Part shown: positions 1 to 5,235 of the stretch, in pieces
Numbering within the stretch: the first letter of the stretch is position 1
Layout: every line of letters begins with the position of its first letter
Made by a program: the position numbers and the translations under genes
The notes under the pieces: generated by a model
Database searches by the model: none
What the model was told of the DNA's origin: nothing
Seen by the model: only the letters and a program-made list of their open reading frames with translations
Assembly: GCA_012800685.1 (NCBI GenBank)
Contig: JAAZIT010000059.1
Coordinates: 1-10,430 of the forward strand
Source of the DNA: Clostridiales bacterium
GTDB lineage: Bacteria; Bacillota; Clostridia; Oscillospirales; Ruminococcaceae
DNA length: 10,430 nt
Reading direction: 5' to 3'

Positions 1-220
1 CTGTTTTAATATAAAAATTTTTACTTGTTAATACCTCTAATTCATCGCTTAAATATTTTTTTATTTCTTCTGTATTTCCATCATCCAAAAGATTTCTTAT
101 TGCCAAAATATTATTTTTATAGTCGTGAACACTTTGTTTCCAAATAGAAAAAGTATTATCTAAATCCTAGATTTTATCTAACCATATTTTATCATCATCA
201 CAAATTACTATTCTTGTCAA
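1..220 (-). pseudogene. Chimeric remnant: response-regulator start fused to histidine-kinase H-box segment
   Basis: Read on the minus strand from a TTG at 220, preceded by AAAGAGGTG at good spacing, the frame gives MTRIVICDDDKIWLDKI and then a TAG stop at 169-167. The acidic cluster ICDDD is the typical first strand of a receiver domain of the LytTR/AgrA type. In the same frame, directly after the stop, comes DLDNTFSIWKQ and then SVHDYKNNILAIRNLLDDG followed by EEIKKYLSDELEVL, running off the window edge. The HDYKNN box and the following helix are typical of the phospho-acceptor region of AgrC/GHKL-type sensor kinases. A receiver start joined to the middle of a kinase is not a known natural architecture. 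The simplest reading is a deletion between adjacent regulator and kinase genes, leaving a dead gene. The family assignment is by eye; the rest of the kinase lies outside the window. Confidence 0.6.
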
Positions 221-318
221 ATCATAACACCTCTTTAACTGCATTTTATATCGAAATCTAAAGTATAATTTTTTATTTTAACTATAATTGTAATTTTATA
301 TATATTTTAATCTAAGAC

Positions 319-347
319 AGTTTAACACATAATATCCTCTTTGTCAA
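319..347 (-). promoter_or_regulatory. Candidate promoter of the broken two-component gene
   Basis: On the minus strand a perfect TTGACA (347-342) is separated by 17 nt from TAAACT (324-319), which is preceded by TGT as in an extended -10. Transcription would start near 312, about 90 nt before the TTG start at 220. This is a motif match only, but element quality and spacing are good. It implies that the remnant downstream may still be transcribed. Confidence 0.5.
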
Positions 348-492
348 TCAATTTGATATTAAAATATCATATCTTTTTCTCCACTAATATTAACGCTTAA
401 CTAACTTTTCAATTTTATATATTGGCTAAAAACTTCAAGCCATTATTTATTATCTATTATCTTACTGTTATTACAAATTTCTTTTAAATAGA

Positions 493-501
493 TGATATAA
501 T
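493..501 (+). promoter_or_regulatory. Candidate extended -10 promoter for ktrBA
   Basis: TGATATAAT (TGn plus a perfect TATAAT at 496-501) lies about 165 nt before the ktrB start. There is no good -35 at the proper distance, which extended -10 promoters tolerate. A second possibility is TTGGAT (506-511), 16 nt, TATAAT (528-533). The choice between them is open. The leader to 658 is AT-rich and shows none of the conserved blocks expected of a ydaO-type c-di-AMP riboswitch, which precedes ktrAB in Bacillus subtilis. Confidence 0.35.
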
Positions 502-667
502 AGGGTTGGATTATAATTATTCTTAGATATAATTTATTGATATTAGAGAATCGTTTGATTCATATATAATTTACTGCTATGTTTCAAAAAGTTAACAAAG
601 TTCTGTTATTAAAGAGTATAATTATCTCTTATTAATGTATATAAAATTTTGAAAGGACATGGGTTTT

Positions 668-2008
668 TTGAAAATTAAAAAACTTAAATTTACTGCAACG
701 CAAGTTCTGGTAATTGGATTTTTCTTATTAATAATGTTAGGCACATTTTTGCTAAGTCTTCCCATAGCTTCACGAGGGGGAGAATGGGGTGGATTTGTGG
801 ATTCACTTTTCACCGCCACCAGTGCAACCTGTGTAACAGGGCTTATCGCCTTTGACACTTTTTCTCACTGGACTATTTTTGGACAGCTTGTTATTATAAC
901 TTTAATCCAAATTGGCGGAATTGGCTTTATGACTATTATTTCAATGATTGCAGTTATTCTTAAAAAGAAAATTAATCTTCACGAAAGGCTTATTTTAATG
1001 CAATCGGCGGGTTCTATGCAAGTAAGCGGTGTGGTAACATTAATCAGAAAGGTTGTTATCGGAACTGTTATTTTTGAGGGGCTAGGTGCAATTGCCTTTG
1101 CCACAAGATTTGTTCCTAAAATGGGTTGGAAGCTTGGAATTTACAATTCGGTTTTTCATTCAATTTCAGCTTTTTGCAACGCCGGTTTTGACTTAATGGG
1201 ACGGTACCAGCCTTTTTCTTCGTTCACCGATTACACTGGAGATGTTGTTGTAAACTTTACAATAATGCTTCTAATTATAATGGGCGGTATCGGATTTTTC
1301 GTATGGACCGACCTTATTAAAAAACGACTTAAATTTTCAAAGCTTGAGCTTCACACAAAGCTAGTTATTGTAACAACCGCTTCATTACTTATTGTGGGAA
1401 CTGCTCTATGCTATGCTTTTGAATATAACCACTCCTTAGCACATTTAACAGGTTGGAAAAAGCTCATGGGAGCGGCGTTTATGTCAGTCACAGCCAGAAC
1501 CGCTGGATTTAACACTGTAAACCTTTCTCAGCTTTCAGATTCCGGTTCAATAATAAATGATATACTAATGTTTGTCGGAGGAAGCCCCGGTTCAACGGCT
1601 GGAGGAATTAAAACCACAACTCTAGCAGTATTGATTTTAAGCGTTATTGCTTCAGTTCGAAACAACCCCGACATTAACGTTTTCAAAAAACGCATTGAAT
1701 CCAGAACTGTTAGGCAGGCTACAGCAATTGCTACAATTTATTTCTGTGGATTTTTGGCTGCAACCTGTACAATATGTGCAATTGAAAGCCTTAGTATAAA
1801 AGAGGTTGCCTTTGAGGTTTGTTCGGCAATTGGAACCGTTGGGTTAACCATGGGAATAACCCAAAGCTTGACGGATATATCAAAAGTAATCCTTGCACTA
1901 TTAATGTTTGCAGGGCGAATTGGGGGGCTAACCTTTGTTCTTGGATTTGCACAACGGCGTGAAATTGTTCCGGTTGAGCGACCTTATGAAAAAATTCTTG
2001 TTGGTTAA
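668..2008 (+). CDS. ktrB: KtrB-type potassium uptake channel subunit (TrkH/TrkG/KtrB family)
   Basis: Integral membrane K+ translocating subunit of a Ktr system, which moves K+ inward under control of the cytoplasmic KtrA ring. The four pore-loop repeats are all visible, each with the filter glycine (numbering from the ATG at 659): TSATCVTGL at 54-62, SAFCNAGFDLMG at 170-181, TARTAGFNTV at 278-287 and CSAIGTVGLTMG at 388-399. The gating-loop motif GGSPGSTAGGIKTT is at 307-320, and about eight hydrophobic helices flank the repeats. Length (446-449 aa) fits the family. Start choice: AAAGGA ends at 657, only 1 nt before the ATG at 659 but 10 nt before the in-frame TTG at 668, which gives MKIKKLKFTATQ, the usual KtrB beginning. 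TTG is therefore preferred. The companion ktrA follows after 15 nt, so the two are an operon. Confidence 0.93.
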   Translation: MKIKKLKFTATQVLVIGFFLLIMLGTFLLSLPIASRGGEWGGFVDSLFTATSATCVTGLIAFDTFSHWTIFGQLVIITLIQIGGIGFMTIISMIAVILKKKINLHERLILMQSAGSMQVSGVVTLIRKVVIGTVIFEGLGAIAFATRFVPKMGWKLGIYNSVFHSISAFCNAGFDLMGRYQPFSSFTDYTGDVVVNFTIMLLIIMGGIGFFVWTDLIKKRLKFSKLELHTKLVIVTTASLLIVGTALCYAFEYNHSLAHLTGWKKLMGAAFMSVTARTAGFNTVNLSQLSDSGSIINDILMFVGGSPGSTAGGIKTTTLAVLILSVIASVRNNPDINVFKKRIESRTVRQATAIATIYFCGFLAATCTICAIESLSIKEVAFEVCSAIGTVGLTMGITQSLTDISKVILALLMFAGRIGGLTFVLGFAQRREIVPVERPYEKILVG

Positions 2009-2023
2009 TGAAAGGAAATTTTT

Positions 2024-2674
2024 ATGAAATCAATTCTTATTATCGGTGTTGGACGTTTCGGAAAACACCTAGCTAGCAAAATGCAGGACCTTGGCAATGA
2101 CGTTATGATTGTTGACAAGAACCCTACTATAATCGAATCAGCTTCTTCAGAGTTCACCGATTCACTTATTGGAGACTGCACAAACGAAAATGTTGTTCGC
2201 TCACTTGGTGTAAATAACTTTGACATATGCTTTGTTACCATTGGAGAAAATTTTGAGGCGTCTTTAGTTATTACCTCAATTTTAAAATCTTTAGGAGCAA
2301 AATTTGTTGTTGCAAAAGCAAAGCGTGACATTCAATCTGATATTTTAAAGAAACTCGGCGCTGACGAAATTATCTATCCTGAGCGTGAATACGCCGAAAA
2401 CTTAGCAATGAAATACAATGCAAAAAATATTTTCGACTATATTCAGTTAACTCACGATTATTCTATATCAGAAATCCCAATTATGCAGGCTTGGCTTGGG
2501 AAAACCGTTGGCTCAGTTAACGTTCGAAATACTTACAAGGTAAACATTATCGCAATTAAAAACCACAATCAGTTTAAGCTTCTTCCTGGAGCAGATTATA
2601 TTTTTGCTAACGATGATCATATTGTTGTTGTAGGCACAAATGAAGATGTATACAGGCTTTCTAACAAAACTTAA
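2024..2674 (+). CDS. ktrA: KtrA-type K+ channel regulatory subunit (RCK/TrkA)
   Basis: Cytoplasmic regulatory subunit whose ring binds nucleotide and gates KtrB. The N-terminal RCK_N (Rossmann) domain spans about 1-120. It has the dinucleotide-loop motif GVGRFG at 8-13, an acidic residue at the end of the second strand (VDKN, D31), GDCT at 50-53, and VTIGENFEASLV at 71-82. The C-terminal RCK_C domain spans roughly 135-216 and ends with HIVVVGTNEDVYRL. At 216 aa it matches the single-RCK KtrA/TrkA form, not the double-length TrkA of enterobacteria. An AAAGGA site lies about 7 nt before the ATG, 15 nt behind ktrB. RCK_C domains of this family can bind c-di-AMP, but whether this one does cannot be read from the sequence. 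Confidence 0.93.
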   Translation: MKSILIIGVGRFGKHLASKMQDLGNDVMIVDKNPTIIESASSEFTDSLIGDCTNENVVRSLGVNNFDICFVTIGENFEASLVITSILKSLGAKFVVAKAKRDIQSDILKKLGADEIIYPEREYAENLAMKYNAKNIFDYIQLTHDYSISEIPIMQAWLGKTVGSVNVRNTYKVNIIAIKNHNQFKLLPGADYIFANDDHIVVVGTNEDVYRLSNKT

Positions 2675-2697
2675 GGCAAATATTATAAATATAATTT

Positions 2698-2734
2698 AAG
2701 GACTTATCTCTTTTTTGGGGTGAGTCCTTTTTTG
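2698..2734 (+). terminator. Rho-independent terminator of ktrBA
   Basis: AAGGACT (2698-2704) pairs perfectly with AGTCCTT (2723-2729), and the right arm runs into a T tract to 2733. It lies 23 nt behind the ktrA stop. The loop (2705-2722) is long and T/G-rich. Confidence 0.8.
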
Positions 2735-3240
2735 TGGAGGTTTTGGGTGGCTCTTTTTTGGGTGCAGTTTTGGGGGCACTTTTTTGGGAGTTTTTCTTGA
2801 GGAAAGGTTCTTTTGAGGGTAGTTTTAGGGTTAGGATTTAAAGGGATTAAATTTGTAGATTGGATTTAGATGGGTTTTGGGACAAAACATTGATAGGTGG
2901 TGAGTTTGGACACGAAATTTTAGGATAACCAATAGACTTTTAAATAGATTGGTTTTGACACTGAACTAAAAGGGGTTTAAATTTGGATTAAGCCTTAAAT
3001 GGGGTTTAAACACTTGACTTCGGTAGAGGTTCGGGTTTGGTGACTAGACTAAGAAAGGTTTTCATTTGTATAATAATTTTTACTATGGATATTTAGGGAA
3101 TTAAAAATTAATATAAACAATAGACTTTAAAGAAATTGCGTTTTGAGGACTGGATTTTAATTTATAAGCTCTTAGATAAGACTTACCCAAACCTTTTTAC
3201 TTTTTATCTATAGCTTTAGCTTTTATCTATTATATAGTTG
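2735..3240. other. Gene-free G/T-rich spacer with degenerate short repeats
   Basis: No credible reading frame or RNA gene is seen. The plus strand is rich in G and T and poor in C, especially 2735-3050. The terminator-loop sequence CTCTTTTTTGGGG (2708-2720) is nearly repeated at 2751-2762. Further GGG runs lie at 2745-2747, 2760-2762, 2772-2776 and 2786-2788. From 2876 a loose word TTTGGACAC recurs (2876, 2905, 2954, 3005, 3036), often followed by AGG. GGGGTTTAAA occurs twice (2972-2981 and 3001-3010), and CAATAGACTTT twice (2930 and 3119). Confidence 0.45.
2927..2954. repeat. 7-bp inverted repeat
   Basis: AACCAAT (2927-2933) and ATTGGTT (2948-2954) are perfect inverted copies around a 14-nt loop. 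There is no T tract and no flanking gene close enough to call it a terminator or operator. It may be part of the degenerate repeats in this spacer. Confidence 0.3.
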
Positions 3241-3284
3241 TGTCTAATAAACGATTGTAATTTTTATAATAGTTTTATTAGACA
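3241..3284. repeat. 11-bp perfect inverted repeat, isolated
   Basis: TGTCTAATAAA (3241-3251) and TTTATTAGACA (3274-3284) are perfect inverted copies with a 22-nt AT-rich centre. No U tract follows on either strand. It sits in gene-free DNA, about 40 nt beyond the minus-strand terminator of mgsA. It could be a fallback terminator stem, a small palindromic element or a protein site; nothing decides between them. Confidence 0.5.
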
Positions 3285-3324
3285 GATAATTATTATTTAT
3301 AAAATATTTTTCCTCTTATAAAAT

Positions 3325-3356
3325 CAAAAAACCTCTTGCAAAATTTGCAAAAGGTT
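3325..3356 (-). terminator. Rho-independent terminator of the mgsA transcript
   Basis: On the minus strand AACCTTTTGCAAA pairs with TTTGCAAGAGGTT with a single mismatch (hairpin 3356-3330) and then enters a TTTTTT run (3330-3325). It lies about 150 nt past the mgsA stop, so the mRNA would carry a 3' tail containing the simple repeats at 3379-3495. Confidence 0.75.
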
Positions 3357-3378
3357 ATAATGTTTATTAAATTATACA

Positions 3379-3420
3379 CTAACTACTTACTTACTTACTT
3401 ACTAACTAACTAATTAGTTA
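3379..3420. repeat. Tetranucleotide tandem repeats CTTA/CTAA
   Basis: CTTA is repeated four times (3386-3401), flanked by CTAA units (3379-3382, then three copies at 3402-3413). The end forms a perfect 14-bp palindrome TAACTAATTAGTTA (3407-3420). Non-coding, in the 3' tail of mgsA. Confidence 0.75.
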
Positions 3421-3474
3421 ACCGCCACTAGCTCAAAGCCCTTACTCTAGCACAAACACTATCATTAAGGACTG

Positions 3475-3495
3475 TTGCTATTTGCTATTTGCTAT
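3475..3495. repeat. Heptanucleotide TTGCTAT, three exact copies
   Basis: TTGCTAT occurs at 3475-3481, 3482-3488 and 3489-3495. It sits 9 nt from the mgsA stop codon, on the downstream side. Exact short arrays like this can vary in copy number between strains. Confidence 0.75.
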
Positions 3496-3504
3496 TTTAT
3501 AATC

Positions 3505-3909
3505 CTATGCCTTTGGATTAACTATTTCACGCCAATCGAGGTCGCCTCTTTCTAGTGCATGGATTAATGCCTCGGCTGTTGCTATATTTGTTGCGATTGG
3601 GATATTATGAACATCACACAATCTTAGCAAGTCCGCTTCGTTTGGTTCGTGTGGTTTTGCTGAAATTGGGTCCCTAAAAAACAGCAATAAATCTATTTCA
3701 TTACATGAAATTCTTGCTGAAATCTGTTGGTCTCCACCTTGTGAGCCACTTAAGTATCTTTGTATTGAAAGTCCTGTTGCTTCCGCAACCTGTTTCCCTG
3801 TAGTACCTGTTGCACATAAATTGTGTCTGCTTAAAACACCACAATAGGCGATACAGAATTGTACCATTAGTTCCTTTTTCTTGTCATGTGCAATTAATGC
3901 TATGTTCAA
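3505..3909 (-). CDS. mgsA: Methylglyoxal synthase
   Basis: Converts dihydroxyacetone phosphate to methylglyoxal and phosphate, a cytosolic bypass of lower glycolysis. The 134-aa product MNIALIAHDKKKELMVQF... fits the B. subtilis-type family closely: LCATGTTGK (31-39, phosphate site), SGSQGGDQQ (54-62) with D60 matching the catalytic D71 of E. coli, FFRDP (77-81), KPHEPN (85-90) with H87 matching H98, and IPIATNIATAEALI (103-116). The start is TTG at 3909, placed 7 nt behind GAGGGGGTG. An upstream in-frame GTG at 3978 has no ribosome site and would add 23 residues unlike the family. By eye N90 stands where E. coli has D101. It lies downstream of the MinD-like gene in the same orientation with a 229-nt gap, recalling the clostridial min-rodA-mgsA neighbourhood. 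Confidence 0.93.
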   Translation of the reverse strand: MNIALIAHDKKKELMVQFCIAYCGVLSRHNLCATGTTGKQVAEATGLSIQRYLSGSQGGDQQISARISCNEIDLLLFFRDPISAKPHEPNEADLLRLCDVHNIPIATNIATAEALIHALERGDLDWREIVNPKA

Positions 3910-4063
3910 AATAGAACACCCCCTCAAAAAATTTGGAGTATTTGCTTTAACTAAATTTATTAAAAATATTACTTCCACTATCTAAAGTATGACTATCGCA
4001 CCTTAATTTTAAGATTTTAATCCTATAAAGCACGGTTTACTACTCTTATTATTGCGACTTCTA

Positions 4064-4128
4064 CCCACTGATTTTAAAGCTTTCAACCACTAATATCATA
4101 GTTCTGCCCACTAATATCACGGCTTTGG
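4064..4128. repeat. Three degenerate ~20-23 bp tandem units in the minD-mgsA gap
   Basis: Units begin CCCACTGATTTTAAAG (4064), CCACTAATATCATAG (4087) and CCCACTAATATCACGG (4107); each ends in a T-rich stretch (CTTTC, TTCTG, CTTTGG). The last two share CCACTAATATCA exactly. The array ends about 10 nt from the minD stop, within the presumed minD 3' region. It encodes nothing recognisable. Confidence 0.6.
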
Positions 4129-4138
4129 TAATTTATAT

Positions 4139-4876
4139 TTAATATTTAATAGATATTGGAATATGCTCGCCTTTAATTCTTCTTGAAATTGCAGAGAATG
4201 CTAAAAATCCCATTGAGCTTGATGACAATGGTGCGCCCTTTCCAGTTGCTAGTGGTATAGCTGAATCCTCTGGAACAACCCCTAAAAGCTGAACACCAAC
4301 CTCATCTATGATTGCGTCTAAGTCATCAAGTCCGTCAAATTCAAATATTCTCTTATTGGCTTTATTGATAACAAGTCGCTGTTTTTGGTTTCCTCTCTTA
4401 TAGAACTCGTCAGACATCATTCTTGCGTCACGAACGCAAACAGGGTCTGGAGTTGTCACTATAAGAATTAAATCGGAATTTGTAACAATGTCAAATACGC
4501 TGTTGTTAATACCAGCTGATGTGTCAATTATAATATATTCAAAGTACTTTCTCATTTCCGCTGTAACCTTTTGAATATCCTCAGCCTTTAGCTGAACAAA
4601 TGGGTCTGATGGTGCACATAGTACGCTAAGGTTATTTGCAAGCTTTACGTTTGTTGTCGCTTTATACACGTCACAGCTACCGCTGATTACATCTCCTAAG
4701 TCATAAGGGATATTTCCTTGCATACCAAGCATGATATCCATACATCTTAAACCAAAGTCAAGCTCAATTATAAGTGTACGGTTTCCCTGCTTGGCTAAAG
4801 CGTACCCTAAACAAGAACTAATTGATGATTTCCCTGTTCCACCCTTACCAGATGTAACTGCTATAATTTTGGACAT
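4139..4876 (-). CDS. minD: MinD-like deviant Walker A ATPase lacking the C-terminal membrane helix
   Basis: P-loop ATPase of the MinD/ParA class, normally part of division-site placement. Visible motifs are the deviant Walker A GKGGTGKSS (10-18, with signature lysine K11 and K16), switch I LDFGLRCMDIMLG (39-51, close to the MinD signature DxDxGLRNLD, with E38 where the first Asp usually is), YDLGDVISG (58-66), Walker B IIIDTSAG (115-122), LLGVVPED (197-204) and the end piece ISRRIKGEHIP (230-240), equivalent to RLLGEERP in E. coli MinD. The 245-aa protein stops there: the amphipathic membrane-targeting helix (KKGFxxRLF type) is missing. AAAGGA precedes the ATG by about 10 nt. No minC or minE is in the window; mgsA follows. 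MinD-like is secure; a true Min role is an inference. Confidence 0.82.
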   Translation of the reverse strand: MSKIIAVTSGKGGTGKSSISSCLGYALAKQGNRTLIIELDFGLRCMDIMLGMQGNIPYDLGDVISGSCDVYKATTNVKLANNLSVLCAPSDPFVQLKAEDIQKVTAEMRKYFEYIIIDTSAGINNSVFDIVTNSDLILIVTTPDPVCVRDARMMSDEFYKRGNQKQRLVINKANKRIFEFDGLDDLDAIIDEVGVQLLGVVPEDSAIPLATGKGAPLSSSSMGFLAFSAISRRIKGEHIPISIKY

Positions 4877-4971
4877 AACTTGTCAATCCTTTCGTTATTG
4901 AGTTTTAAATAAAAACACCGACAGAAATCCTGAAATTTCTTATATGTAAAATCTAATTTCTCAGTAGATTA

Positions 4972-4991
4972 TATTTTAGCATACTAAAATA
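4972..4991. promoter_or_regulatory. 8-bp inverted repeat in the minD leader (possible operator)
   Basis: TATTTTAG (4972-4979) and CTAAAATA (4984-4991) are perfect inverted arms around 4 nt. It lies about 10 nt downstream of the predicted transcription start, a usual place for a repressor site. It could equally be a small hairpin at the 5' end of the mRNA. The AT-rich arms make chance possible. Confidence 0.35.
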
Positions 4992-5006
4992 ATGATACAT
5001 ATATAT

Positions 5007-5034
5007 ATTTTACCACAAGTTTTGAAATTGTCAA
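5007..5034 (-). promoter_or_regulatory. Promoter of minD-like gene
   Basis: On the minus strand a perfect TTGACA (5034-5029), a 16-nt spacer and TAAAAT (5012-5007) preceded by TGG (extended -10). The start would be near 5000, giving a leader of about 125 nt. No other gene lies between this promoter and minD. Confidence 0.65.
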
Positions 5035-5235
5035 AGAGTTTTATGTAAGATTATATAAATTCGTTAAATGATATAAACACTACAAGTTTCATTTGTTACA
5101 ATTGCACAATATCTTTAAACAACATTTTCTTTATTTCTTAAAACCTAAATTAACACCTTTAAAATAAACTTTTTTTAATATTTTCCAACAGCTTTAGGTT
5201 TAACATATTCAGTAGTTATATGCCCAGTTTTTAGC
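5035..5235. other. AT-rich spacer behind cotH
   Basis: Nothing coding is seen here. The cotH stop sits in a small stem (TTTAGC/GCTAAA on the minus strand, about 5231-5246), but no T tract follows, so I do not call a terminator. The cotH transcript may therefore read on toward minD. Confidence 0.4.

Noticed and set aside
158..175. Programmed readthrough or recoding at the TAG between receiver and kinase pieces
   Set aside because: The receiver piece is only 17 residues and no downstream stimulatory structure is seen; deletion decay explains the arrangement better.
317..326. AgrA/LytTR-type binding site (ACAGTTTAAC) before the broken regulator
   Set aside because: Only one partial copy is present and it overlaps the predicted -10; such sites normally come as spaced direct pairs.
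502..658. c-di-AMP (ydaO) riboswitch before ktrBA
   Set aside because: Expected from other Firmicutes, but the leader is uniformly AT-rich and lacks the conserved G-rich blocks.
622..858. Open minus-strand frame of 78 codons over the ktrB start
   Set aside because: It overlaps the well-supported KtrB N-terminus and promoter-side leader, has no family resemblance and reads as an antisense shadow.
2005..2331. Open minus-strand frame of 108 codons over ktrA
   Set aside because: It lies fully antisense to the clear RCK domain and has low-complexity Ser/Thr-rich content typical of shadow frames.
2761..2787. Second terminator with a GTGC/GCAC stem before a T run
   Set aside because: The stem is only 4 bp with a long loop; the similarity is better explained by repetition of the terminator-loop sequence.
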